Shown here in pieces: positions 47,810 to 56,747 of a stretch of 64,000 nt of DNA; the stretch's first letter is position 1; each line of letters begins with the position of its first letter. The DNA comes from JBKCUI01 sp052161605 (GTDB lineage: Bacteria; Planctomycetota; Planctomycetia; Pirellulales; Pirellulaceae): assembly GCA_052161605.1 (NCBI GenBank), contig CP197409.1, one strand, 5' to 3'. Made by a program: the position numbers and the translations under genes. The notes beneath the pieces are model-generated. The model had not been told where the DNA came from. It searched no databases and worked only from the letters and a program-made list of their open reading frames with translations.

Positions 47810-47959
47810 AAAACTACCAAAACTGTCAGGCATTCCACTGTAAACCCTTGTCAAGGAGGTTTTTAACCCCTTAGGGTGATTATTGGGAATAAATTGAAAG
47901 AATTGATAGTTTTTGCTGCTTTACTCAAAGGATGGATGGCAGGCTATTGAGGAGGTGCT

Positions 47960-48949
47960 TTGAGAAGGTGGCGCACCTGCATCGGAACTAGGGCTTTCAG
48001 CCAAAACGATTACCTTCTAAAACTTGGACCCGGTCGACGGCATGGTTCCGGCCGTTTGGGACGACTTAAGCGGAATTTAATAGTGGTAAGATCTCTCTCA
48101 ACATCCGAGTTTGCGAAGGCATTAGGAGTCAGCGATTCTTCTGTTCGTAGAATGGCTGACGCTGGGGATCTGGAAATCCACCGCACACGGGGTGGACATC
48201 GTAGGATTCCGATCTCAGAGGCGGTCCGCTACATTCGTGAAACGCGCGCCAAGGTGTATCACCCCGAGTTGCTAGGCTTGGAGATTGCTCCCCAGGAGTT
48301 GGATCCTGTCTCTACTAACTCAAAGATGTTAGAGGTTTTGGAGGCAGGTCATGCGACCGCTGTGATCGGTTTGTTGCAGTCGCTATATGCTTCCGGCATG
48401 AATATTGCCGAGATTTGTGATGGGCCGATTTTCTCGGCCATGAAACAGATCGGTGACAGATGGCCTCATGACAAAAGGGCGATTTTTGTTGAGCATCGCG
48501 CCACCATTTTATGCTGCCGAGCTTTAAATCAGCTACGCCTGTCAATTCCCGACCCAGACGAGGATGCTCCCAAGGCTATTGGTGCCGCTATGAGCGGCGA
48601 TATGTATCTGATGCCGACGTTGATCGTGTCGCTGATGCTCCATGAGATCGGTTTTAACGATATCAACTTGGGTCCGAATACACCTCTCGATGTTCTTGCA
48701 GATGCAGTCATCGATGAGCGGCCAAAACTAGTATGGCTGAGCGTTGCAGAACCGATTCGCAGCAAGAGTCAAATCAGCGAAGCGATCAAGCTTGCCGAGG
48801 TTGCAAACCACCATGCCGCGACCATGGTTATCGGGGGACGTCATGCAATGGATTTGCACACGTCGGTTGTGGAGATGAATAACAAGAGTCGTTGGATTTA
48901 CTGCAATTCCATGTCGCAATTACGCCAACTGGCACTTGCGATGCCCTAA
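47960..48949 (+). CDS. MerR/CarH-like regulator with B12-binding-type sensor domain
   Basis: 329 residues from a TTG that follows GAGGAGG at good spacing; a GTG at 48083 would begin directly at the HTH. Residues about 44-92 are a MerR/excisionase winged HTH (STSEFAKALGVSDSSVRRMADAGDL, split at family core). Residues about 120-195 form the helical bundle with W168 and E178-H179, exactly the CarH Wx9EH motif that covers the adenosyl face of B12. The Rossmann-like B12 domain follows (GPNTPLDVL, LSVAEP, VIGGRH). The lower-ligand His is Tyr216 (GDMYLM instead of GxxHxxG). It is expected to repress or activate the divergent rhodopsin operon in response to light or another signal. Confidence 0.92.
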   Translation: MRRWRTCIGTRAFSQNDYLLKLGPGRRHGSGRLGRLKRNLIVVRSLSTSEFAKALGVSDSSVRRMADAGDLEIHRTRGGHRRIPISEAVRYIRETRAKVYHPELLGLEIAPQELDPVSTNSKMLEVLEAGHATAVIGLLQSLYASGMNIAEICDGPIFSAMKQIGDRWPHDKRAIFVEHRATILCCRALNQLRLSIPDPDEDAPKAIGAAMSGDMYLMPTLIVSLMLHEIGFNDINLGPNTPLDVLADAVIDERPKLVWLSVAEPIRSKSQISEAIKLAEVANHHAATMVIGGRHAMDLHTSVVEMNNKSRWIYCNSMSQLRQLALAMP

Positions 48950-48976
48950 AGTGTTTACTCCTAGGTTCTCAATCAT

Positions 48977-49133
48977 TCATTCTCCCTCGAGGGAGGGTCG
49001 AGCGTAGCTCGGAGAGGGGGAAAGGCACAGCATCGGATAAAGGCTCCGACTTGTCAGCGATTCTAAAGCACCCTCCCCTGGTGGTCGTCCCTCCACTCTG
49101 GTCCTCCCGAATTTTTCGGGAGGGTGAAGGAAA
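48977..49133. repeat. hairpin-rich intergenic repeat-like element
   Basis: Contains a 14-base perfect palindrome (CTCCCTCGAGGGAG, 48982-48995), a 5-base-pair hairpin (CGAGC-GTA-GCTCG, 48999-49011) and a 9-base-pair hairpin (CCTCCCGAA-TTT-TTCGGGAGG, 49103-49123). GC-rich CCCTCCC-type blocks flank it. It sits between convergent genes and looks like a REP- or MITE-like dispersed element; only one copy is in the window. The last hairpin could also end transcription from either side. Confidence 0.55.
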
Positions 49134-49233
49134 GTTCGTACACACGTGCAAGTAACTTGGAACTGTCGGTGGTTCAATTAACACTGCCAGAGAACTAAGT
49201 GCTTTGCCAATCCGGACACGCTGATCTGATATT

Positions 49234-50091
49234 CTAACGGTCAAAGAACTTCTTGAACGAGTAAATCGTGGCCGCTCGCCCTGCTCTCGCGATCGATGTC
49301 GTGAGCGGAATCTCCTTGGGGCACACCGCGACGCAATTTTGAGCATTTCCGCAAGCTTGGATACCACCAGCGCCCACCAAGGCTTCCATGCGTTCGTTCG
49401 CAATGCTCTTGCCAACTGGGTGCGCATTAAACAAGATGGCTTGGGAAATGGCGTGAGCCCCGAGGAATCCCTCGTTGTAGGCAGCTTCTTTCCTAGCTTG
49501 GAACGCTTCGTCCGTTTCACCGGCCTGCTTCTGCAACTCGATCTTGGTGAACTGTGGGCACGCTTCCAGGCAACAACCGCAGCTCATGCACTGGCTAAGC
49601 GGATAGTTTTGCTCTTGGTCGGCTCGAGCAATTCTCGGGCCTGCTCCCATATCGTACGAACCGTCTACAGGTACCCATGCCTTGACTCGCTTGAGATTGT
49701 TGAACAATCGGGAACGATCGATGAGTAGATCCCTCACAACCGGGAACTTGGTCATTGGTCGCAGCTCGATCTCCTGCGGATTGTCTTCAAGCAGACGATC
49801 CACTAGAGCACTACAACTCTGTCGAACACGTCCGTTTATGACCATCGTGCAAGAGCCACAGACCTCTTCCAAGCAACCACAATCCCACGCCACAGGACAA
49901 ACCTTCTTGCCTTCGGCTGTGGTGGACTGTGCAGCGACCTTTTGTAGGACGCTGATAACGTTCATATCCGGCTCGTATTCTACTTGGTGTCTCTCCCAAT
50001 AGGGTGGCATTCCCGGACCATCTTGTCGCAGTACGCGCACGTTGACTTTGGAAGGCTTGCGTTGAGGAGCATCAGTTCCTGGAGCGATCAT
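49234..50091 (-). CDS. sdhB: succinate dehydrogenase/fumarate reductase iron-sulfur subunit
   Basis: 285 residues. The N-terminal ferredoxin domain has the 2Fe-2S ligands in CPVAWDCGCLEEVCGSC; the C-terminal domain has CMSCGCCLEACP for 4Fe-4S and CGNAQNCVAVCP for the other clusters. It passes electrons from the flavoprotein to the membrane subunit. Last of the sdhC-sdhA-sdhB set. Succinate oxidation versus fumarate reduction cannot be told from sequence. Confidence 0.95.
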   Translation of the reverse strand: MIAPGTDAPQRKPSKVNVRVLRQDGPGMPPYWERHQVEYEPDMNVISVLQKVAAQSTTAEGKKVCPVAWDCGCLEEVCGSCTMVINGRVRQSCSALVDRLLEDNPQEIELRPMTKFPVVRDLLIDRSRLFNNLKRVKAWVPVDGSYDMGAGPRIARADQEQNYPLSQCMSCGCCLEACPQFTKIELQKQAGETDEAFQARKEAAYNEGFLGAHAISQAILFNAHPVGKSIANERMEALVGAGGIQACGNAQNCVAVCPKEIPLTTSIARAGRAATIYSFKKFFDR

Positions 50092-50156
50092 GGTAAGTAA
50101 CTTATCGATTAATTAGTATTTTTAGTGAGTAATATTGGAGGCCGAAAACAAAAGGG

Positions 50157-52124
50157 CTAAGTTGCAGCGGCTGTGAGTGAGCCAGCTTCACTGTTGCTTC
50201 GTTCCTTCCAAACTTGTTCAATAGCTTCTGCACCCACCAATCCGTACAGACGTGGACGCGGAGACATGAGTCGCATATCGATCTCTTCAAAATTGTGTAT
50301 CGGCTCCTGGTCACCCCAGGTGCAAACAGTTGTCTTGAGGAACTTATCGTTGTTCTTTTCGAAAGAATCACACCATTGTTCTGCCTCGACCTGACGCGAA
50401 GCTTCGTCCGTCGACTTCAAACTTGGAGGTGAAAACGCTGGCTTGTAGTGAGCACCGCGACACTCGTCTCGCATTCGAGCACCCTTGAGGATACTGAGAG
50501 CAATCGGGAACATGTCTTGTACGGACTTCGTGAAAATCACGTTCTGGTTTGTCCAGCTTCCGGTATCGCTCAGTGAGCAGTTCTTAGATCGGGCCTGCAA
50601 TTCGAGAACTTTCGCGTAAGCTTGATCGATCTGCGAATTCTCCCGGACCACCGTAGCGGCACGAGTCATCGTATCGCCTAACTCTTGATGGATGAGGTAC
50701 GGGTTCTCTGTCCCGGAGTTGTTCGATAGCAGCTGCTGGTGCCGGTCCTTTTGTGCCGCGACGGCTTTCTCGAAAACGCTTGGAGCCAAAGACGAAGGAG
50801 ACTTGGAGCTCTTCATCCAATTGGCCAACCCAGGAGCGACGAACAACCCGCTGAAAATGCAGCTCAAAAGCGAGTTCGCACCAAGCCGGTTCGCACCATG
50901 GTACTGGTAGTCGCACTCTCCGATCGCATAGAGACCAGGAACGTTGGTAACCTGGTTCTTGGGGGATCCAGCGAGCAATCCGCCGTCAGCATTTGCTTCG
51001 TAGTCGACCCAAAGTCCCCCCATGCTGTAGTGAACCGCGGGGAAAATCTTCATCGGCTCATCGCGCGGGTCGACGCCTTGGAATTTCTCGTAGATTTCTA
51101 GGATGCCACCGAGCTTCCGGTCTAATTCCGCTCGTGGGATGTGAGTCAAATCGAGGTAAACGCACATCCTGGTCGGGTCGACCGACAGTCCCTCGTTGAC
51201 GCAAATGTTGAAGATTTCTCGCGTCGCGATGTCGCGAGGCACAAGATTGCCGTACTTGGGGAACCGCTCTTCGAGGAAATAATATCGCTCGTTTTGCGGG
51301 ATATCTTTGGGATAACGCGAATCGCCAGGCTTGCGGGGCACCCAAACTCGTCCACCTTCACCCCGGGCCGACTCACTCATCAATCGCAGCTTGTCTGCCC
51401 CTGGAATCGCGGTCGGGTGGACCTGGATAAACTCAGGATTTCCAAGTTTCGCACCTGCTTGGAAGCAACGGCTCGCCGCACTCCCGGTGCAGAATACCGA
51501 CATCGTTGATCGTCCGAACACCAATCCGTTTCCGCCTGTTGCGACAACAACTGCTCCAGCAGGAAAGGCCCTGATTTCCATAGAAACCATGTCTTGGGCA
51601 GTCACGCCAACACAGCGTCCAGAATCGTCTAAAATAGGCCCGAGGAAGTCCCAGAATTCATACTTCTTGATAAGCCCCTCACTCTCGTAGCGGCGAACTT
51701 GCTCGTCCAAAGCATACAGGAGTTGCTGTCCGGTCGTCGCACCGGCGAAGGCGGTCCTTTTGAAGAGGGTGCCGCCGAACCGGCGTCGATCAATGAAGCC
51801 TTCCGGAGTTCGGTTGAAAGGCACACCGAGACGGTCCATGAGGTCGATGACCTTGGGAGCCCAATAGGCCATCTCCTTAACTGGCGGCTGGTTTTGCAGA
51901 AAGTCACCGCCGTAGATCGTGTCGTCGAAGTGCTTCCACTCGTCATCACCCTGCTGACGAGTAAGGTCGTTGACGCTGTTGATCCCACCTTGAGCACAAA
52001 CGCTGTGAGATCGCTTTACAGGAGTCAGGCTGAGCAGATCCACGGAAATACCGAGTTCTGCTAATTTCATGGCGGCTGCGAGGCCCGCTAAACCACCACC
52101 TACTACAACGATTCTGTCTGCCAT
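50157..52124 (-). CDS. sdhA: succinate dehydrogenase/fumarate reductase flavoprotein subunit
   Basis: 655 residues. FAD-binding N-terminus DRIVVVGGGLAGLAAAMKLAE (shown in parts: VVVGGGLAGLAAA), the covalent-FAD His region KRSHSVCAQGGINSV, the active-site SARGEGGRVWVP, and HYSMGGLWVDYEA. It oxidises succinate to fumarate at the inner face of the membrane. It lies 65 bases upstream of sdhB and 139 bases downstream of sdhC. Confidence 0.96.
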   Translation of the reverse strand: MADRIVVVGGGLAGLAAAMKLAELGISVDLLSLTPVKRSHSVCAQGGINSVNDLTRQQGDDEWKHFDDTIYGGDFLQNQPPVKEMAYWAPKVIDLMDRLGVPFNRTPEGFIDRRRFGGTLFKRTAFAGATTGQQLLYALDEQVRRYESEGLIKKYEFWDFLGPILDDSGRCVGVTAQDMVSMEIRAFPAGAVVVATGGNGLVFGRSTMSVFCTGSAASRCFQAGAKLGNPEFIQVHPTAIPGADKLRLMSESARGEGGRVWVPRKPGDSRYPKDIPQNERYYFLEERFPKYGNLVPRDIATREIFNICVNEGLSVDPTRMCVYLDLTHIPRAELDRKLGGILEIYEKFQGVDPRDEPMKIFPAVHYSMGGLWVDYEANADGGLLAGSPKNQVTNVPGLYAIGECDYQYHGANRLGANSLLSCIFSGLFVAPGLANWMKSSKSPSSLAPSVFEKAVAAQKDRHQQLLSNNSGTENPYLIHQELGDTMTRAATVVRENSQIDQAYAKVLELQARSKNCSLSDTGSWTNQNVIFTKSVQDMFPIALSILKGARMRDECRGAHYKPAFSPPSLKSTDEASRQVEAEQWCDSFEKNNDKFLKTTVCTWGDQEPIHNFEEIDMRLMSPRPRLYGLVGAEAIEQVWKERSNSEAGSLTAAAT

Positions 52125-52263
52125 AATTCGTGATCTTTATTTGTAGTTACACTTGATGAACTATTAAGGAAACCGGTTCTCTCTCCCGCAATTAACGGAG
52201 AGCCGTTGGGGGGGACGGACCAAGCGGTGGCAGGCATTACCCGCCAGCACCTCAGAGATCGTC

Positions 52264-53103
52264 CTACTTCATGCCGATTGGTTCGGGGGTGATGGTCTTG
52301 TGACCGTCCGTACGCTTGTGATCGTTAGGTGTGGTCATGTGGCCTTTGACACGTACATCATACATTTCGTCTTCGATTTGCTTGGCTTGCACGGGGTCAG
52401 TTTTCAGAACTGCCACGACCGAAGTGATGCCAGCCAGTCCGATGAAAACGCCGAAGATGGTACATGCGATCGAGGCTCGGTGCTGCGACTTGGGCGTTAA
52501 CCAGAGCCCCCAAGTGATTCCTGCCGTCCAGACCCCATTAGCGAGGTGGAATGTGCTGACGAGAACACCCGCAAGGTAGAATATCGGCCAAACAATGCTC
52601 AGCGAATTCATAGCCAGAGCCAGAGAGCTTGCTGCGTTATACGGTCGAAATTGCGCCATACCGAGCGGTTCGGCAATCATGCTCAGCCACCAATCCCAGT
52701 GGAACCAACCGTGCAGATGAAACACATGGGTGAAGATGAACAGGATAGCGATGTAGCCGCTGATTCGCTGTAGATAATAGCGATAATTGCTGGTTAATCG
52801 GTAATTTTGCGTGTTGTTCTTGCCCGTGCGGGCGATCCACACCCCAACCGCAGCATGAAAAATGATCGGGGCAAAGATAAACGTCCACTCGATGAGTGGA
52901 AGCATCGGCAGGGCATGGATATTGAATACGTTGTTCTGAAATGTAGCCGGCCCAGCAATCAAACTAGCGTTCACGATCAAGTGAACGCACATATAGGCAC
53001 CGACAGGCACCAAGCCGCTCAGCGAGTGCAATCGTCTGATTAGAAACTCGTGCCGGAGAAAAAAAGATGATGAAACGGAGGGGGTCGAACTGCTGGCAGT
53101 CAT
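52264..53103 (-). CDS. sdhC: succinate dehydrogenase cytochrome b subunit (type B, single large anchor)
   Basis: 279 residues with five membrane helices and His residues fitting two b hemes: RRLHSLSGL in helix I, VHLIVNASLI, IFHAAVG, FIFTHVFHLHGWFH and TFHLANGVW. A single large anchor and no sdhD is the type B (Bacillus/Wolinella) arrangement, which usually reduces menaquinone. It is first in the operon. Confidence 0.93.
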   Translation of the reverse strand: MTASSSTPSVSSSFFLRHEFLIRRLHSLSGLVPVGAYMCVHLIVNASLIAGPATFQNNVFNIHALPMLPLIEWTFIFAPIIFHAAVGVWIARTGKNNTQNYRLTSNYRYYLQRISGYIAILFIFTHVFHLHGWFHWDWWLSMIAEPLGMAQFRPYNAASSLALAMNSLSIVWPIFYLAGVLVSTFHLANGVWTAGITWGLWLTPKSQHRASIACTIFGVFIGLAGITSVVAVLKTDPVQAKQIEDEMYDVRVKGHMTTPNDHKRTDGHKTITPEPIGMK

Positions 53104-53500
53104 GTTTTTTGATTATTTTGGGAGCATACCTCGGCTGGGCCAATGCCTTAGCCACCGAATTACTGGCTGATCTACTGTAAAGATTCTGACAGTTTTAACT
53201 AGGTCACGAAGTCAAAACCGCTGGTCTTTTTCCCCGAACCGTCAAAATCGCACCAACTACTCCAGTTTAGCAGACTGGCTATCTGCCGCGAGCCATTGCC
53301 CTGGGGTTTTGTCCGGAGGGTGGGCTGGTCCGGGGGATCCTGGGACAATCGCAGGAAACAGAAAGCTTTTCGTTGACAGTCGAGAATTGACCTAACTATA
53401 CTCGAACCTTAGCGTCTGAAACTTTGTACGAAAATGGGTGCGGAATCCCGTTTTCCAGGCTACTTTGCCCCTCGTCGCATTCCTCTGTTTCGGTGACACG
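53104..53500. other. intergenic region with divergent promoters
   Basis: 397 bases between sdhC and the coiled-coil gene. It holds the strong plus-strand promoter at 53373-53402. No credible frame beyond it; no sdh promoter could be fixed with confidence. Confidence 0.5.
53373..53402 (+). promoter_or_regulatory. sigma70-type promoter of the coiled-coil membrane protein
   Basis: TTGACA (53373-53378), an 18-base spacer, and TATACT (53397-53402). Both boxes are close to consensus, and the leader to the ATG at 53501 would be about 90 bases. Confidence 0.6.
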
Positions 53501-54340
53501 ATGAATTTTCTCGGTCGAATTTTCGTAGGTCTCATTTTTATCGCGAGCATTGGGTTCTTCTTCGCAGCGATCTTTGCGAACAGTTCCCACATGGACTACA
53601 CGGAAAAGTTGTCGGACCTCCGATCCAAAAACGACCAGCTCACCAGAACGGTGAACGAAGCCAAACTGGCCCAAGAAAAATTGCAGACTGCACTTCTTCA
53701 AGAACAGATCGCTCGAACCGCGGCACTGGCAGCTCTCCAGCAACAATTGGGGGACCAGACCGAAGAGCTACAACAAGCCAATACCAAGCTCAGCCAAATG
53801 AATTCGGTCAACACCACCATGACCCAAAAGCTGGCCGAGACTTTGGATCGTCTCAAGGCAACCATGATCAACAACGACACGCTTCGCGCCGAGAACGACA
53901 AAGTCATCACGGATCGTAACGTTGTTCGCAAGAAGGTGATCGAACTGACCGACGAACTTAACGAACTCAACAGCAAGATGGCCGACTTGAAGGAAATGCG
54001 TGATCAGCTCCAAGAAAGCGAAACCATCCAGCGTGCTCTCGCTGAAACTCGGCTAAACACTTTGCGTCTAGCCGGTATCCAAGATGCCGAAGATTTCCCG
54101 CCGGCTGATCTCCAAGGGCAAGTCCTCGCCGTAAGCGGAAACCAATTGGAAATCTCACTAGGACGCGATGATGGAGTTCGAACAGGCCACACTTTGGAGG
54201 TTTATCGCGGCGCGAAATACATCGCTCGGGTACAGATTGAACGCACTGACAACGACAAGTCGATTGGACGCGTCATGAACACGCACCGAAAAGGGTATAT
54301 TCAACAGGGTGACAAGGTAGCCTCAAAGCTGCTTGATTAA
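53501..54340 (+). CDS. membrane-anchored coiled-coil protein
   Basis: 279 residues from the ATG at 53501. One N-terminal helix (FLGRIFVGLIFIASIGFFFAAIF, listed in parts: FLGRIFVGLIFIA, SIGFFFAAIF) is followed by about 150 residues of Gln/Glu/Lys/Leu-rich coiled coil and a C-terminal beta domain (LEISLGRDDGVRTGHTLEV). The layout resembles MreC-like proteins, but no family is certain. A structural or scaffold role in the envelope is inference. Confidence 0.8.
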   Translation: MNFLGRIFVGLIFIASIGFFFAAIFANSSHMDYTEKLSDLRSKNDQLTRTVNEAKLAQEKLQTALLQEQIARTAALAALQQQLGDQTEELQQANTKLSQMNSVNTTMTQKLAETLDRLKATMINNDTLRAENDKVITDRNVVRKKVIELTDELNELNSKMADLKEMRDQLQESETIQRALAETRLNTLRLAGIQDAEDFPPADLQGQVLAVSGNQLEISLGRDDGVRTGHTLEVYRGAKYIARVQIERTDNDKSIGRVMNTHRKGYIQQGDKVASKLLD

Positions 54341-54365
54341 AGATGGTTTCGTAAACAGGCCACTA

Positions 54366-54407
54366 CCTTCCGTATGTAAAGACCGCCTTCCGTATGTAAA
54401 GACCGCC
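54366..54407. repeat. 20-base tandem repeat, two copies
   Basis: CCTTCCGTATGTAAAGACCG occurs back to back at 54366-54385 and 54386-54405, with two more bases of a third copy. It lies just after the stop of the coiled-coil protein. Confidence 0.9.
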
Positions 54408-54456
54408 ACGTCAGCATCAATCTTCTTATCCGAAAACACCGACGATTTTCATCAAT

Positions 54457-54612
54457 ATGTCCACTCAAAAGCATCCCATGTCTATCTACCACGTCATGCT
54501 GATCCTGTCTGCGATCTTCATGTTTCTCGCATCGATCCTGATGGCACTCGAAGCACGACGCTGGTGGGATACCGGACCTCGTGCTCAAGTGGTCAACAGC
54601 CGATTGATGTAA
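54457..54612 (+). CDS. 51-residue single-pass membrane protein
   Basis: An ATG at 54457 and TAA at 54610 enclose 51 codons with one clear helix (YHVMLILSAIFMFLASILMAL) between charged ends (MSTQKHPMS and EARRWWDTGP). Codon use looks coding, and a good terminator follows at 54663. It is downstream of the coiled-coil protein and may share its transcript. No function can be given. Confidence 0.6.
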   Translation: MSTQKHPMSIYHVMLILSAIFMFLASILMALEARRWWDTGPRAQVVNSRLM

Positions 54613-54662
54613 GGCTGCTCTGGCGAACAACTAGTTTTGCAGCAATGCAGTTCGACCTTCTG

Positions 54663-54697
54663 AAACCCTCGTGAGATAAACTTCCCGAGGGTTTTTT
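54663..54697 (+). terminator. Rho-independent terminator
   Basis: A 9-base-pair stem (AAACCCTCG with CGAGGGTTT) with a 14-base loop, running into TTTTTT. It closes the transcript that contains the 51-residue membrane protein. Confidence 0.8.
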
Positions 54698-54853
54698 GTT
54701 GAATGAAATAAATCCGAAGCGCCGCATGGGAAACGACTCCTATTGCTGGATCCCCAATTCGTAGCCAGCCTGCTAGAATCCAGGAGATCGTAGTCACGCG
54801 AACGGAATGATTACGCGAACTGTACTGATAACCTGCCCTAGACGGAGCTATGC

Positions 54854-55330
54854 ATGAAGTATTGGCTACTCAAGACTGAGCCCGATGTGTTTTCGATCGA
54901 CGATTTATCACAGGCCCCTAATCGCACCACGCATTGGGATGGTGTTCGGAACTACCAAGCCCGAAACTTTATGCGAGACGACATGGAGGTTGGAGACCGC
55001 ATACTGATTTATCATAGCAATGCGCAGCCCCCTTCGGTCGTCGGGACTGCTACTGTTGCTAAAGCGGCCTACCCTGACTGGACCGCCTGGGACGAGAACG
55101 ATCCACACTTCGATCCTAAGAGCACACCCGAATCACCCCGTTGGTTTATGGTAGATGTTCAATTCGAATCGAAGCTGGCTCGCCCGGTTTCCTTGTCTGA
55201 GCTAAGAACTGTACCCGCCTTGGAGAGGATGGTTCTCCTTCAAAAAGGTTCGAGATTGAGCGTCCAGCCGGTCACCAAGGCCCAATTCTCTGCTATCGTG
55301 AAGCTAGGAAGGGCGGTGGCTACAAGTTAG
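54854..55330 (+). CDS. EVE-domain (PUA-like) protein
   Basis: 158 residues, the whole length being an EVE domain: MKYWLLKTEPDVFSIDDL, WDGVRNYQARNFMRDDM, GDRILIYHSN, and the C-terminal LLQKGSRLSVQPV. EVE domains bind modified bases in RNA or DNA. It is cytoplasmic. Confidence 0.93.
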   Translation: MKYWLLKTEPDVFSIDDLSQAPNRTTHWDGVRNYQARNFMRDDMEVGDRILIYHSNAQPPSVVGTATVAKAAYPDWTAWDENDPHFDPKSTPESPRWFMVDVQFESKLARPVSLSELRTVPALERMVLLQKGSRLSVQPVTKAQFSAIVKLGRAVATS

Positions 55331-55358
55331 CTCTTACTTCAACGGTGGAGGATACATC

Positions 55359-55388
55359 ATGTCGCAACTCATCATGTCGCAACTCATC
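55359..55388 (+). repeat. 15-base tandem duplication at a start codon
   Basis: ATGTCGCAACTCATC occurs twice in a row, so the protein can begin at either copy (55359 or 55374). GGTGGAGG lies 7 bases before the first ATG, which favours the first. Confidence 0.85.
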
Positions 55389-56747
55389 GGCCATTATAGC
55401 ATCGCACATCTCGGGAGCACCGTTTCGAACTCCTCTGCCGCGACTGTTTCTAGAGTTTTTGCACTCAAACTTGTTACCGTGGCTTTCGCCCTGGTGCTGC
55501 TGGTTTCTGTAACGGAAGCGTGGGCGTCACCTCCCGCTTGGCAAATTGACGAGCCAGCGGAGGCCTCCAAGCTTTTAGAGCAACTAGCTAAAGAGCTGGA
55601 TTCCAATCGACTCGCCGAAAGAGACCAAGCCGAAGCCAAGATGATAGCGCTCGGCCCTAGCTACCTACCATTCTTCCCCGCGATTTCCGACGATCAGTCC
55701 CCCGAGCTATCGATGCGTCTGGAACGGATTCGTGCGAAAATGGATGAGCAAGAAACGCTACTCACTCAAAAGCCATCGGTCGTAAACCTCGTTGGGGCAT
55801 TTAAGGGCCTCGATGCTTTACAGAAACTTGCAAGCCAAACGGGAAACCTTATCGACACCGGTGATTCCGAACACTTACAGCAAACGATTTCGGTTGAATT
55901 CAAAGAAACTCCCTTCTGGAAGAGCCTCGATGAAATACTGGATCAGTTAGGTCTGACAATCCCTCACTACGACGGTATGAAGATAGAGGTAATCGAGAGC
56001 AGGCCAGAATCACCGTTGCGAATCAGTTCGGCTGTTTACTCCGGAGCATTTCGGCTCGAACCGATACGAGTTACCAAAAACAGCGAACTCGTGCTGCCAT
56101 CACGAAGCAGCTTGACTATCAGTTTGCTGATTTCCTGGGAGCCGCGGTTGAGCCCCTCAGAGATTCAGCTTGCACCTGAGTCTCTCGCCTTCCTATGTGA
56201 AAACGGCGAGCGTTTGGAATGCGTGGAACGTGAGCCGATTTCCATAATCCCTTCTGGAGGAAATCAAGCAGTGGTGGAACTGGAGTTTCGCATGCCGAGC
56301 AACCGCGCCGATTCGGTGATGACCTGGAGTGGTGAGCTTGATATCACGTACCCAGGCCGGTTAGCTGCTGTTGCTTTTTCTGACCTTGAGACCGCACAAG
56401 GCAAAAGTTTAGAAACGGGAATGATGACCGTAACAGTGGACTCAATTCGAAAAAACCGAAGCGTTCGGGAAATCTCGCTATCGGTCGCGGTTGGTTCTCG
56501 CGATGGGAGCGATACAGCTTGGGACTCACTGGCGACCATGCAGGAGGCGCTCTTGTACGCGCCGGATGGAGCCCAGATCGAAAACGTTGGCTGGTCGTCT
56601 GACCCGCTGGGTAACGGTAAGCAAGGCTTTTCTTACTTGTTCGAGCTCCCCGATCAGATCCAGGGGTATCGACTCGTATTCCGAGCTCCTGCCACTGTGG
56701 GAAAGGAGAGGCTCCCTTTCACAGGTGGCGAGATAAAGCTGCCCTGA
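55359..56747 (+). CDS. secreted protein, unknown
   Basis: 462 residues beginning MSQLIMSQLIGH because of the duplication. A long N-terminus leads to a signal-like helix (LKLVTVAFALVLLVSVTEAWA) with cleavage near AWAS. Residues about 65-150 are helical (LLEQLAKELDSN, MRLERIRAKMDEQ); the rest is beta-rich (LTISLLISWEPRLSPSEIQLAP in part). Planctomycete genomes carry many such proteins; no domain is recognised. Confidence 0.75.
   Translation: MSQLIMSQLIGHYSIAHLGSTVSNSSAATVSRVFALKLVTVAFALVLLVSVTEAWASPPAWQIDEPAEASKLLEQLAKELDSNRLAERDQAEAKMIALGPSYLPFFPAISDDQSPELSMRLERIRAKMDEQETLLTQKPSVVNLVGAFKGLDALQKLASQTGNLIDTGDSEHLQQTISVEFKETPFWKSLDEILDQLGLTIPHYDGMKIEVIESRPESPLRISSAVYSGAFRLEPIRVTKNSELVLPSRSSLTISLLISWEPRLSPSEIQLAPESLAFLCENGERLECVEREPISIIPSGGNQAVVELEFRMPSNRADSVMTWSGELDITYPGRLAAVAFSDLETAQGKSLETGMMTVTVDSIRKNRSVREISLSVAVGSRDGSDTAWDSLATMQEALLYAPDGAQIENVGWSSDPLGNGKQGFSYLFELPDQIQGYRLVFRAPATVGKERLPFTGGEIKLP

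Noticed and set aside
48969..49520. Minus-strand frame of 183 codons over the repeat and the 3' end of sdhB
   Set aside because: It is antisense-frame reading of sdhB plus the repeat-like element, very Arg/Ser-rich and without a family.
49234..53103. Fumarate reductase rather than succinate dehydrogenase
   Set aside because: Not excluded by sequence; named sdh by convention because a single large cytochrome b and an aerobic setting fit it.
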